Positions 15,932-24,411 of a stretch of 31,890 nucleotides of DNA are shown here, in pieces. A model generated the notes under the pieces. It did no database searches and was not told the origin of the DNA. It was given only the letters and a program-made list of their open reading frames with translations. This stretch comes from a bacterium. GTDB lineage: Bacteria > Bacteroidota > Ignavibacteria > Kapaibacteriales > UBA961. Position 1 is the first letter of the stretch. Each line of letters opens with the position of its first letter. Both the position numbers and the translations under genes were made by a program. The stretch is taken from contig JALHLL010000006.1 of NCBI GenBank assembly GCA_022844575.1, forward strand, positions 1 through 31,890, in the 5' to 3' direction.

Positions 15932-16597
15932 TTATGCTATATAACCTGATATTTCCGATAGTCCCGCCGCCAGATGATTACATGAACTCAAGGTTCCGCA
16001 ACCGCTACACATTTCCTGATATGAAAAAGTTGAGGAAGGACTTTGTTGAGTATATGTCTTTGTTAATTGTTCGTTTTTTCGGTTTTGTGTACCGTTTTCG
16101 CCTCGCCTTGACGAAGACGACTGTTCGGTTTCGCTTTTCGGCTCGGATTGTTTCGTTTCCGTTAATTGTTGCCGTGCCGCCGCTTCCGCTTTTGCCGCTT
16201 GTGCGGCTACGCTTCTATCTTGTCCCGATGAATCACCCGGAGCCAAAGCCGCCCTCCGAACAATTTGCATTTTTGCAATAGTAGCGGAGGGATTATTAGG
16301 TACAACCGATGTATCAATTTTTACTTCGCCGCTTATTGCATATCGCCTGCCATCCGGACCCACCGTATAGCCGAATGATTTGCCTCGTGCCAAACCACCT
16401 GCCGCAGCCTGATGTGCTGCTTCATGAGCTTTCACATCGGCATCTATCTTTTCCAGAAGTCGAACTTGCCTTTGCTCTTTTTCCGAAAGTTCTTTACCAT
16501 TACTCACCGATTGTTCTTTTCTTTTCTTATCCTCCTTTGGCAAAGCACTACTTTGCGAATAATCAGAAAAGCCCGATATGGATTGAATGGGTGGCAT
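15932..16597 (-). CDS. Putative metalloprotease, CJM1_0395 / SprA-related family
   Basis: 221 residues. The centre carries LSEKEQRQVRLLEKIDADVKAHEAAHQAAAGGLARG, then YTVGPDGRRYAISGEVKID and TIAKMQIVRRAALAPGDSSGQD. This is the signature of the SprA-related (CJM1_0395) putative metalloproteases. HEAAH (His58, Glu59, His62) is the likely zinc/catalytic motif. The region after ~150 is polar and low-complexity (SEPKSETEQSSSSRRGENG). The C-terminus has a CSGCGTLSSC cluster followed by a hydrophobic end. No signal peptide. Substrate is unknown for the family. Confidence 0.82.
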   Translation of the reverse strand: MPPIQSISGFSDYSQSSALPKEDKKRKEQSVSNGKELSEKEQRQVRLLEKIDADVKAHEAAHQAAAGGLARGKSFGYTVGPDGRRYAISGEVKIDTSVVPNNPSATIAKMQIVRRAALAPGDSSGQDRSVAAQAAKAEAAARQQLTETKQSEPKSETEQSSSSRRGENGTQNRKNEQLTKTYTQQSPSSTFSYQEMCSGCGTLSSCNHLAAGLSEISGYIA

Positions 16598-16660
16598 GGA
16601 TAATAACAGATTACATGCGAAAAGGTTTCTTTATCGTCCGAAAAAAAATCGTTGAGTCGT

Positions 16661-17218
16661 TTATTTATGGGGTTTCCAAGGAATATCGTCCGTCCCGATA
16701 AGAAAATTAGCCATTCTGGCGGCTGTAAACAAAAAGTCCGAAAGCCGATTAAGAAAAGGAACAACCGCATTACCAATATTTTCATGCTCAGAAAGTTGCA
16801 CGGCAAGTCTTTCCGCACGTCGGCATACGGTTCGGGCATGGTGCAAATGTGCAGCAGCTTTTGTTCCGCCCGGAAGAATAAATGTTTTCAGTTCCGGCAA
16901 ATCGTAAGTATATGTATCTATCAGTTCTTCAAGCCAAAGAGTGTGCTTCGGTTCAATTCGCGGTATATGGTGTTTCGTCTCGCGTTCCAGCGGAGTGGCA
17001 AGGTCGGCACCGACCGTAAAAAGCAAAGCACTTATCTCATTTAATATAGGATTCATACTGCGCGGAATATCATTGGCAATGGCAATGCCTATAATAGTGT
17101 TCAATTCATCCACAGTACCATACGCTTCTATTCTGGCGGCATATTTTTTTACTCTTTGTCCGCCAAAAAGACCCGTAGTTCCGTCATCACCGGTTTTTGT
17201 ATAGATTTTGGTACTCAT
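16661..17218 (-). CDS. Cob(I)yrinic acid a,c-diamide adenosyltransferase, PduO type
   Basis: 185 residues, normal length for PduO/MMAB-type ATP:corrinoid adenosyltransferases, which make adenosylcobalamin in the cytosol. The N-terminal ATP loop TKTGDDGTTGLFGG is intact. The active-site helix has CRRAERLAVQL. VPFLNRLSDFLFTAARMANF is the family C-terminal signature (Arg/Asp pair at the active site). A gap of 12 bases separates it from the ferritin gene upstream, so the two are probably one transcript. No other cobalamin genes are in the window, so the cell likely salvages corrinoids. Confidence 0.93.
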   Translation of the reverse strand: MSTKIYTKTGDDGTTGLFGGQRVKKYAARIEAYGTVDELNTIIGIAIANDIPRSMNPILNEISALLFTVGADLATPLERETKHHIPRIEPKHTLWLEELIDTYTYDLPELKTFILPGGTKAAAHLHHARTVCRRAERLAVQLSEHENIGNAVVPFLNRLSDFLFTAARMANFLIGTDDIPWKPHK

Positions 17219-17230
17219 ATGGTATAAACT

Positions 17231-17755
17231 CTAAGCATTCTGATTAACTTTTGCCGCACCAGTGGCTACAATTTTGGTTATCTGCGAATCGAGCATAAGC
17301 ATTGCACCCGAATTATCGCCTACCATTTTCAGTTTTTGTAAAACTCTATCAGCCATAACCTCTTCTTCCAATTGTTCGGTAATAAACCAATGGAGAAAAA
17401 CTTCGGCTGAATAGTCGGCATGTTCTCTCGCTACTTTCAATATCTCATGAATCGTTACCGATAAGGAACGTTCATGCTCGTAAATTGCCTGAACAGCCGC
17501 TATCGGAGAATCCCATATTAAAGGCGGTTTTTCGATTTGACGGAACTCTACGGCACCTTTTCTTTCCAACAGATAATTGTAAATTTTCATGCCATGCATC
17601 AATTCTTCCTGCGCCTGCGTATTAGTCCATTGTTCAAAGCCCTCAAGGTCTTGGGAATTGAAGTACGTGGATACGGAAAGATACAGATACCATGAATAAA
17701 ACTCTTTATTCATTTGTGCATTGAGCAGTTCGAGTACTACGCTATTCATCATCAT
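17231..17755 (-). CDS. ftnA: Bacterial ferritin (FtnA type)
   Basis: 174 residues from the first of three consecutive Met codons; an upstream in-frame ATG at 17806 adds a non-conserved Tyr-rich stretch. Numbering from the third Met, the diiron ligands fit E. coli FtnA with offset one: Glu16 (MNKEFY), Glu49 and His52 (EELMHG), Glu93 (EHE), Gln126 and Glu129 (EQLEEE). It lacks the bacterioferritin haem Met pattern. Forms a 24-mer iron store with ferroxidase sites. Upstream of the adenosyltransferase gene on the same strand. TAG stop. Confidence 0.92.
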   Translation of the reverse strand: MMMNSVVLELLNAQMNKEFYSWYLYLSVSTYFNSQDLEGFEQWTNTQAQEELMHGMKIYNYLLERKGAVEFRQIEKPPLIWDSPIAAVQAIYEHERSLSVTIHEILKVAREHADYSAEVFLHWFITEQLEEEVMADRVLQKLKMVGDNSGAMLMLDSQITKIVATGAAKVNQNA

Positions 17756-17892
17756 TCGTTTGGTATTGTGTATATATATATTATAGCAAAAATACGTACC
17801 CTGCATTGTATAGTAGCATTACATCCGTAATTCCGAATACGGTAAAGTTGAAAACAACCATTACAAACAAGTATTGGCTAATGCTTATACCG

Positions 17893-17900
17893 TAATTTTG
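17893..17900 (+). promoter_or_regulatory. Possible promoter, TAATTTTG
   Basis: Matches TAnnTTTG, 30 bases upstream of the epimerase ATG. The nearest upstream TTG (17874-17876) has short spacing (16), so only the -7 part is convincing. Confidence 0.4.
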
Positions 17901-17930
17901 TACTCATAATCACTATTATATGAAGATACT

Positions 17931-18920
17931 ATGCGGGCATTGATAACGGGCGCAACGGGGTTTATAGGAAGCCATATGGCGGATATACTACACAGTAAGG
18001 GGTATGAAGTAGTATGTACCATACGTTCATCAAGTAATTTGCGATGGCTGAAAAACAAAAACTTCACCCTTGTTGAAACATCGTTAAGCGATAAAAAAGG
18101 ACTTGCCAAAGCCCTTGCCGGTGCTGATATCGTTTTTCATGTGGCGGGATTGACGACGGCAAAAAACGAAGCGGAGTTTTTTAAGGGAAATTGTGAGGGT
18201 ACAAAAAACATATTGGAAGCCGTTATGGAATCGGCACCGAACATAAAGCGTTTTGTACATGTAAGCAGTTTGGCTGCCGTAGGCCCTGCGGAATCGCTTC
18301 AGAAACCCGTAACGGAAACAACGCCCCTACACCCCATAACAGCATATGGCAGAAGTAAAAAAGCTGCTGAAGAAGAAGTAATGAAAGTAAAAGACCGTTT
18401 GCCGATAACCATAGTACGACCGCCGGCAGTATATGGGCAGCGTGATACGGAAATACTTACATTTTTTCAGGCGGTAAACAGAGGTCTTGCTCCATTAATC
18501 GGCTTTGATGACAAAAGAGTGAGTTTGATACATGGTTTGGATTTATCGAATGGAATAATTGCTGCAGGAGAATCGCCGAACACAATAGGTAAACCGTATT
18601 TTATTTCATCCGAGAAATTTTATTCATGGGAAGAGATAGGCGAAATAACAAAGAATGTTTTGGGTAAAAAAAATGTACTGAAAATTCGCATCCCACATCC
18701 TCTTGTATTTGCCATTGCCGGTATATCGGGGTTTTTGAATCGTTTTTCAAAAAAACCCGGTGTACTTAATTATGAAAAAGGAAAAGATATCACCACACCT
18801 TATTGGATATGTTCTATAGAAAATGCAAAAAGAGATTTTAATTTCCGTGAGCAGTTTTCTTTGGAAGAAGGCATACGCCAAACGGTAGAGTGGTATAGAG
18901 AACAAAAGTGGTTAAAATAG
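17931..18920 (+). CDS. NAD(P)-dependent epimerase/dehydratase (extended SDR)
   Basis: 329 residues. Rossmann motif GATGFIGS (Gly7, Gly10, Gly13). DIVFHVAGLT follows, then VHVSSLAAVG with the catalytic Ser (112/113) and YGRSK (Tyr139, Lys143). IVRPPAVYGQRD is the extended-SDR substrate loop. The overall pattern is nearest to dihydroflavonol-reductase / 3-beta-HSD-like epimerases rather than sugar-nucleotide epimerases. Substrate cannot be told. Single gene, divergent from ferritin. TAG stop. Confidence 0.9.
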   Translation: MRALITGATGFIGSHMADILHSKGYEVVCTIRSSSNLRWLKNKNFTLVETSLSDKKGLAKALAGADIVFHVAGLTTAKNEAEFFKGNCEGTKNILEAVMESAPNIKRFVHVSSLAAVGPAESLQKPVTETTPLHPITAYGRSKKAAEEEVMKVKDRLPITIVRPPAVYGQRDTEILTFFQAVNRGLAPLIGFDDKRVSLIHGLDLSNGIIAAGESPNTIGKPYFISSEKFYSWEEIGEITKNVLGKKNVLKIRIPHPLVFAIAGISGFLNRFSKKPGVLNYEKGKDITTPYWICSIENAKRDFNFREQFSLEEGIRQTVEWYREQKWLK

Positions 18921-19141
18921 TAAGAGTTTATATTTTCATCCCGGACGAAGTGAAGAATGTATTTCTCTGTTTACCATGGGGTATTCGCCCCCTCTTTTTT
19001 CTCTCCCAAATGGGGAGTTAGGATTTGACTATCAGATTTCGCAATACTCTCGTAGCGGTGCGGCCATGTTCTTTGGGTTATATCCGAAACGAATAAAAAG
19101 TGAAGTCCTTTTTTAGTAGAGATATGTAGTCAATTCACTGT
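18921..19141. other. Short intergenic with degenerate repeat remnants
   Basis: GGACGAAGTGAAGAATGTAT and CTCTCCCAAATGGGGAG recall the dispersed repeat modules but are half-units. No gene seen. Confidence 0.4.
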
Positions 19142-19411
19142 TCATAGCTGTATCATTAATGAGCATGTTGAAAATCCCACAAAAACAACAACTACTGCCG
19201 AAAGTAAATATGCTTTTGCGTAGGTACTTGTGTCTGCTTCATCGGGATTAGGTGAAACATAGTACACTATAGCTAAAAAAATACATACGGTAACATGCAT
19301 TGGTAGAAGAAGAATTGATAGTAATGTAAGTTTCGCACCCATACCTAATATTATCATATATACAAAAAGTACAAGTACATTAATTCCGATTACCTTGGGT
19401 ATGATTTTCAT
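19142..19411 (-). CDS. Small 3-TM membrane protein, paralogue 5 of 5
   Basis: 89 residues, the last and shortest of a five-gene paralogous array. Three hydrophobic segments: ~5-25 (VIGINVLVLFVYMII), ~30-52 and ~67-86. It keeps the family core: G-I-N near residue 9, P-M-H-x-x-x-C in the second helix, LLSAVVVVFVGFSTC in the third. A short acidic loop (PNPDEADTST) links helices two and three. The gap to the gene before it is 72 bases, the widest in the array. No known family recognised. Confidence 0.75.
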   Translation of the reverse strand: MKIIPKVIGINVLVLFVYMIILGMGAKLTLLSILLLPMHVTVCIFLAIVYYVSPNPDEADTSTYAKAYLLSAVVVVFVGFSTCSLMIQL

Positions 19412-19483
19412 TGATTTACCCGTCCTATATAGAACAAAAGTGTATATAATAGAGCTTGATAGTGTATGAACAACATATAGTCA

Positions 19484-19777
19484 TCAGTGTGGGAAATTAG
19501 GAGCTATAATAGTGGAGCAGACTGAATATCCGATTATACCGACCACAATGGCTGACAATAAATGTGATTTTGCATAGAATAGTGTCACCTGCTTATCTTC
19601 TTTTTCAAATAAGGCAAGAAAATAAAGCACTGCTGAAACAAACAGGCAAAGACCTGTATGTAAAGGGATGCATATAATCGATCTATAACTTGAATCACTA
19701 AAAATGCCTATGGAAAGATACACTAACATTATTAGAAAATGAACACCTAATATTTTACCTAATTTATTTGTCATCAT
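19484..19777 (-). CDS. Small 3-TM membrane protein, paralogue 4 of 5
   Basis: 97 residues. Shares GVHFLIMLVYL, CIPLHTGLC and KSHLLSAIVVGIIGYSVC with its neighbours. It is closest to the copy at 19808-20098: both have GVH, a LEKED/QKED-like charged loop after helix two, and LLSAIVVGI. Invariant His in helix two and Cys in helices two and three are present. The gene starts MMTNKLGK; either Met could be used. Function unknown. Confidence 0.75.
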   Translation of the reverse strand: MMTNKLGKILGVHFLIMLVYLSIGIFSDSSYRSIICIPLHTGLCLFVSAVLYFLALFEKEDKQVTLFYAKSHLLSAIVVGIIGYSVCSTIIAPNFPH

Positions 19778-19807
19778 CTTTTAGTGTTTGTATGTATTGT
19801 ACTTTTC

Positions 19808-20098
19808 TCAGTGATTAAAATCTTTGAATAAAACATAAGTACAACCCGAAGACCCAACTATACCGACCACTATGGCTGACAATAAACTAGAATGCGCACA
19901 TAATAGTTTATTACTCCTATCCTCTTTTTGCATTAAACTGCTCATATAAAAAATTACGGATGATACCACACAGAATCCTACATGGAGCGGTAAAAGTACA
20001 AGCACCCCATAGCTAAATATCGGCCTAGCCAATCCGGCTGCCATATATACAAACATAATAAGCAGGTGTACTCCAACGGTCTGTGCTATAATCTTCAT
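19808..20098 (-). CDS. Small 3-TM membrane protein, paralogue 3 of 5
   Basis: 96 residues. Family core as VGVHLLIMFVYMAAG, LLPLHVGFC and SSLLSAIVVGIVGSSGC. The charged loop is QKEDRSNK. Forms a subgroup with paralogue 4. Gaps of about 30-35 bases on both sides indicate one transcript. No signal peptide beyond the first helix, so probably an inner-membrane protein. Function unknown. Confidence 0.75.
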   Translation of the reverse strand: MKIIAQTVGVHLLIMFVYMAAGLARPIFSYGVLVLLPLHVGFCVVSSVIFYMSSLMQKEDRSNKLLCAHSSLLSAIVVGIVGSSGCTYVLFKDFNH

Positions 20099-20133
20099 CG
20101 TTTTCGATACCGGATTCTACTAAACTCTCTGAA

Positions 20134-20424
20134 TCATAAAGAAGCTACTAAAAAACAGGCGGGAAAGCCCACCACCAATACAATAAAAGCCGAAAACACA
20201 AACCCCCTTATTTGCAATTTTCTTTCCTCCTCTGCTCCTTTCTTGTGTATTTTCTTCACTATTGCTATAACTACACAGGTTAGAAAATGCAATGGGATGA
20301 CTAAAAGACCTAATGTAACAACTCGAAACAACCCACCTTCAGATCCATCTATAAACGAAGCACCAATACTGTACAATAAAAGTATTACAAGATTAACACC
20401 TACAATTTTCTCTACCGTATTCAT
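20134..20424 (-). CDS. Small 3-TM membrane protein, paralogue 2 of 5
   Basis: 96 residues. MNTVEKIVGVNLVILLLYSIGASFIDG aligns closely with paralogue 1 (MNTIGKIVGINLAILALYCI). The second helix has IPLHFLTC. The loop is basic/acidic (KKIHKKGAEEERK) and the third helix is FSAFIVLVVGFPAC. Only 7 bases separate it from paralogue 1. Likely a recent duplicate of that copy. Function unknown. Confidence 0.77.
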   Translation of the reverse strand: MNTVEKIVGVNLVILLLYSIGASFIDGSEGGLFRVVTLGLLVIPLHFLTCVVIAIVKKIHKKGAEEERKLQIRGFVFSAFIVLVVGFPACFLVASL

Positions 20425-20431
20425 CGCATCA

Positions 20432-20719
20432 TTATAAAATCATTGCCATACAAACAGAAAAACCCACAATTAAGACTACTAATGCTGAAAGTAAATACCC
20501 TTTTGCTTCCAAATTTCTTTGTCCTCCACTTCCTTTAGTTGTAAAGTATTTTACGGTTGCCGTGATTAAGCATACTAAGAAATGTGTCGGAATAAATATA
20601 ATACCTAAAAAAAAAGCCTGCACAGACTGCTTTTCAAATCCATCCATAAACGATACACCTATGCAATACAATGCAAGTATTGCCAGATTTATGCCGACTA
20701 TTTTTCCAATGGTATTCAT
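20432..20719 (-). CDS. Small 3-TM membrane protein, paralogue 1 of 5
   Basis: 95 residues, first gene of the array, starting 25 bases after the radical SAM stop. Three helices: ~6-24, ~37-58, ~72-92. Core motifs GINLAIL, IPTHFLVC and GYLLSALVVLIVGFSVC. The loop between helices two and three is polar (TTKGSGGQRNLEAK). The His-x3-Cys in helix two and the final Cys are shared by all five copies, which hints at metal, haem or thiol chemistry, but could be structural. Position ties it to the radical SAM / Lgt-like operon. Confidence 0.78.
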   Translation of the reverse strand: MNTIGKIVGINLAILALYCIGVSFMDGFEKQSVQAFFLGIIFIPTHFLVCLITATVKYFTTKGSGGQRNLEAKGYLLSALVVLIVGFSVCMAMIL

Positions 20720-20744
20720 TTCTGATCCTTTACTATTATATGCT

Positions 20745-22136
20745 CTAATTCAATACTCTTAATTCATCCAACTTTTGTTCTAAACCATTACGGTAAAACA
20801 AGTTCATTGTTTCAAAAGGAATCACTTTACCATCGGGATGCACAATATGAACGCATGATTTTTTTATGGCTCGTACATCAAAATCATAAGCATCCATAAA
20901 GTTCATAACAATCACACGGAATAAATTATCGTATGTAAAATCCGGTGCTATTATGGATGGCAAACAACATAATAAATGATGGAAAAAACTGCCTGCGGCT
21001 TCAGGCGAATTTCCGGTACTAAACATCTTCATTACATAATTATGAAGCTCTTTTTCTTGTTCATATACTATTGTATTGCGCGATGAATTTAATAATAATT
21101 CAGGGTCTATCAATCTGGTAAGCGGAATTGTTTGTCCGCCTAATTTCAGTGCATACGCCATTATAAGCGCATCGGGATTACATGGCACGGGTATCAAATC
21201 ATTAGCAGCAAATATGGTTGTTTGCTCTAATATTTTTCTTCGTACTTCCGTATTTGTCAATCTATCGGTTGTCGTATTAAAGTTAAGCAATCTGCCGCTT
21301 ACTTGCGTGGGCTGAAATGTTACCCCCCTTACGCAGGGTTGTTGTAAGGCAAATTCTATAATCTTTCCTATTTCATCGTCGTTAAGTCCTTTTTGCAGGG
21401 TTACCACTAAGGTAGTGGAAATATTATATTCGTTCAAATTTTCCAATGCTTTTTTTCTTATGTCCGTCAGGTCACGTCCGCGCATTTGTTCCAACACATC
21501 GCCTTTAAAGGAATCGAATTGCAAGTATATTTCAAATGCCGGCATATATTCCGCCAGTTTTTTTGCAAAGTCTTTATCATTGGCTATACGTATGCCATTC
21601 GTGTTTACCATTAAATGTTTTATGGGCTTTTTCTTTGCAATATTCAACACTTCAAAAAAGTGCGGATGCACAGTCGGTTCGCCACCGCTTATTTGCACTA
21701 CGTCCGGCTCCGTTTCGCTTTCCACTATTATATCCAACATTTTTTCTATCTCTTCCAAACTGCGGTGATTGCCATAGGTGGGCGATGAACTTGCATAACA
21801 TGTGGGGCAGGTTAAATTGCAGCGATCGGTTATCTCAATTAAGGTAAGGCAGGAATGTTGTTCATGGTCAGGGCATATTCCACAGTCATAGGGGCAGCCG
21901 TATAATGTTTCCGTATGGGGTTTATTGGGATATTCCGATGCTTTATTATAGTTTCTTATCTGTTTATAAAACTCTTTATCATCGGCTATCAGTACTTTCT
22001 GAAATCCATGTTCCTTGCATGATTTCAGCATAAATACATTATCACCCTCAAACACTATCTTGGCATTTATTCTTTTATGGCATGTGGTACATAAGCTGAT
22101 AGTATGGTCATAATAGATGTAGTTTTTTGTGTTCAT
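20745..22136 (-). CDS. Radical SAM protein, MJ0619/Tes-like
   Basis: 463 residues. The radical SAM cluster motif is C106-x3-C110-x2-C113 in EITDRCNLTCPTCYA, followed by the SAM-binding SGGEPTVHP. Ahead of it are further cysteines: CTTC (16, 19), Cys40, and GCPYDCGICPDHEQHSC (81, 85, 88, 96). This N-terminal arrangement is characteristic of the MJ0619-type group, whose archaeal member Tes joins lipid tails to make tetraethers using several Fe-S clusters. The same group has many bacterial members of unknown role. The start overlaps the end of the Lgt-like gene by 29 bases. That linkage supports a lipid substrate. Function beyond family is inference. Confidence 0.82.
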   Translation of the reverse strand: MNTKNYIYYDHTISLCTTCHKRINAKIVFEGDNVFMLKSCKEHGFQKVLIADDKEFYKQIRNYNKASEYPNKPHTETLYGCPYDCGICPDHEQHSCLTLIEITDRCNLTCPTCYASSSPTYGNHRSLEEIEKMLDIIVESETEPDVVQISGGEPTVHPHFFEVLNIAKKKPIKHLMVNTNGIRIANDKDFAKKLAEYMPAFEIYLQFDSFKGDVLEQMRGRDLTDIRKKALENLNEYNISTTLVVTLQKGLNDDEIGKIIEFALQQPCVRGVTFQPTQVSGRLLNFNTTTDRLTNTEVRRKILEQTTIFAANDLIPVPCNPDALIMAYALKLGGQTIPLTRLIDPELLLNSSRNTIVYEQEKELHNYVMKMFSTGNSPEAAGSFFHHLLCCLPSIIAPDFTYDNLFRVIVMNFMDAYDFDVRAIKKSCVHIVHPDGKVIPFETMNLFYRNGLEQKLDELRVLN

Positions 22137-22896
22137 TTTTCTTTAGCACGGAGCCAGTTGTACGGAAAACAGCAATTAAGGTAGGAAAATAATACAATAA
22201 TCCGATACAACAAGCAATTTGTATGGCACCAAGTCCTAAAAAGTAGTCCTGCTTGTCTTTTAGGGTTTCAGCCCATAACCTAAACAATAAATAGCTGATA
22301 AGGAAAAACCGGAAACGGTAGCCGTCACAAAAAGTATAATATCGCTCCGTAATTCTAAATGCAATTGCAAATAGTACAAGGTATATCATTTCATACAACA
22401 CAAGCGGATGCCTTAATATTCCGTCGCCCAAGTCCATAGCCATAAAAAAATCGGTACCCCTGCCATAAGTTGTTTCTCTTATTCCCGCGGTAAAACATCC
22501 TATTCTGCCGATAAACATTGCAAGTATAAGCGGATATGTCATCAAATCGCCCGATGAATAGGAAATTTTCATCCATTTTTTTACTATTTCTATACATAAT
22601 AAACCGCCAAGCAATGCGCCTACTACGGTTTTGTTGGAAAGTAAAAATAATACCGGATAATTCGAATCTAAAAATAAGGAGGGTGATTCGAGTATGGCAA
22701 GTAGTCGAGAACCTATTAATGCGCCTGCGGCTCCGGCTATAAGTATATTTATTCGTTTTAAATCGGAATATGTATCGCCGCTTCTTTTCCGTAAAAACAG
22801 AAAATATCGAAATCCTATTACAAAGGCAAGAGTTTCAAATACAAGATGTAGATTTACCGTGTATCCACCTATTACTAAGTCTATCGGAAATCGCAT
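22108..22896 (-). CDS. Lgt-like (prolipoprotein diacylglyceryl transferase family) membrane protein
   Basis: 262 residues, about seven hydrophobic segments. Family features: ILIAGAAGALIGSRLL, VVGALLGGLLCIEI, IGRIGCFTAG (130-139), and RHPLVLYE (162-169). True Lgt has a catalytic His in a FHGG motif and GRxGNFxNGE; here the first reads NKTVVGALLGG with no His, and Asn is replaced by Cys in the second. It is thus a paralogue, and may not transfer diacylglycerol to prolipoproteins. It follows murD by 12 bases and overlaps the radical SAM gene, so the proteins probably act together on a glycerolipid-type substrate. Confidence 0.82.
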   Translation of the reverse strand: MRFPIDLVIGGYTVNLHLVFETLAFVIGFRYFLFLRKRSGDTYSDLKRINILIAGAAGALIGSRLLAILESPSLFLDSNYPVLFLLSNKTVVGALLGGLLCIEIVKKWMKISYSSGDLMTYPLILAMFIGRIGCFTAGIRETTYGRGTDFFMAMDLGDGILRHPLVLYEMIYLVLFAIAFRITERYYTFCDGYRFRFFLISYLLFRLWAETLKDKQDYFLGLGAIQIACCIGLLYYFPTLIAVFRTTGSVLKKNEHKKLHLL

Positions 22897-22908
22897 TGTA
22901 AAGGGATT

Positions 22909-24246
22909 TTAGGGTAAATCGGAAACCGCTTGTTTAAATACCTCGCCTCTGTGTTCATAATTCATGAACATATCGAATGATTTGCAAGCCGGAGAAAAAA
23001 GTACTATATCCGATTCGTCCGCATATTCGGCAGACAACTGTACTGCTTGTTCCAATGTGTCGGCATGAATACAACGGGTTATGGTGCAAAAATGATTAAA
23101 TAGTGCATCGGCTTCTTCGCCTATCGTAATCATGCACCGTACATTGTTTTTCACTAATTCATTTAATGCCGAATAATCATTATTATCACCCCTACCCCCC
23201 GCAATCCATATTATCGGTTTAGTATAGCTCGATAAGGCATACCATGCCGCATTTACATTCGTTGCTTTGGAATCATTGACATATTCCGCACCTTTATAGG
23301 TACGCACATATTCCAAACGATGCACTACACCGCTAAATTTCATCAATGAATCGCGTATATCCTCATTACTTACTTCAAGGGCACGTACGGCAAGGGCTGC
23401 TGCCAAGGCATTCTGTGCATTGTGTTCCCCCGGTAATCGCATATCGTCGAATACCATAATTTCTTCCTCTTTATGTTCGCTGCTGCTTTTTAGTACCATA
23501 CAATTACCTTTTTTATATGCACCATGCTGCATCGGTTGCATACTAAAGTATTGTACTATTGCCGGCAAAGGCGGTGTATTTGCTGCTATCACCACATCAT
23601 CGGCATTCAAAATTAACAAATCATGAGCGGTTTGGTTCATGGAAATTTTGAATTTTGCTTTTATATAGTTTTCCATACTGCCATGATATGCCAAATGATC
23701 GGGGGTAATATTAAGAATAATGGCTATATCCGGTCTGAAATCTTTTACTCCGTCCAACTGATAACTGCTTGTTTCCGTTACAATTATTGTTTTTTCATCA
23801 ATCACATCCACCAAATCGGAAAGCGGCGTACCTATATTTCCGGCGGTAATCGCTTTTTTTCCCGCATTATTCAATATATAAGCAATTAATGTGGTTGTAG
23901 TAGTTTTTCCATTTGTTCCCGTTATGGCAATCAGGGTATTCGGCAGAAATGTTCGGGCATATTCAAGCTCGCTTATAATGGGTACAGAGCGAATATGTGC
24001 TTGTTGCAGTATGGGTGCATGCGGCGGAATGCCCGGCGATGTAATGATAATATCGGCTTTTTCGAGTGCTGCTTCGGTATGTCCGCCAAATTCATAAGAG
24101 ATACCTTTCTCCTTTAGTAGCTCTACTTCTTTTTCATATTCCACCGACTGTTTGTATTCAGATAGAAAAACAGTATTATTCTTCCGATATGCTAAAAGTG
24201 CTGCCGCCATGCCGCTTTTTCCTGCACCGAGTACCGTAATATTCAT
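22909..24246 (-). CDS. murD: UDP-N-acetylmuramoyl-L-alanine--D-glutamate ligase
   Basis: 445 residues from the ATG giving MNITVLGAGKSGMA; an upstream ATG at 24282 adds MEFAANSNKKNQ, which is not conserved. Domain 1 has the UDP-binding GAGKSG and ITSPGIP. ATP loop is AITGTNGKTTTTTLI. Next come AGNIGTPL, ETSSYQLDG and NITPDHLAYHGS (all classic MurD motifs), then LPGEHNAQNALAA and HRLEYV...NDSKATN. It adds D-Glu to UDP-MurNAc-L-Ala in the cytosol. It lies alone, away from a dcw cluster, and heads the Lgt-like/radical SAM operon. Confidence 0.95.
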   Translation of the reverse strand: MNITVLGAGKSGMAAALLAYRKNNTVFLSEYKQSVEYEKEVELLKEKGISYEFGGHTEAALEKADIIITSPGIPPHAPILQQAHIRSVPIISELEYARTFLPNTLIAITGTNGKTTTTTLIAYILNNAGKKAITAGNIGTPLSDLVDVIDEKTIIVTETSSYQLDGVKDFRPDIAIILNITPDHLAYHGSMENYIKAKFKISMNQTAHDLLILNADDVVIAANTPPLPAIVQYFSMQPMQHGAYKKGNCMVLKSSSEHKEEEIMVFDDMRLPGEHNAQNALAAALAVRALEVSNEDIRDSLMKFSGVVHRLEYVRTYKGAEYVNDSKATNVNAAWYALSSYTKPIIWIAGGRGDNNDYSALNELVKNNVRCMITIGEEADALFNHFCTITRCIHADTLEQAVQLSAEYADESDIVLFSPACKSFDMFMNYEHRGEVFKQAVSDLP

Positions 24247-24411
24247 TTGATTTTTTTTGTTAGAATTTGCCGCAAACTCCAAAAATACTGCATTTTACAG
24301 CTTTAGATATAGTATATGGCAACGATACTATCGTATCGGTAATATGAAAACGGGATTTTTGTTAGGTCCGGCGGTAAAAAAGGAAGGGGTCGCGTGAGCT
24401 CTTAACAGTAT

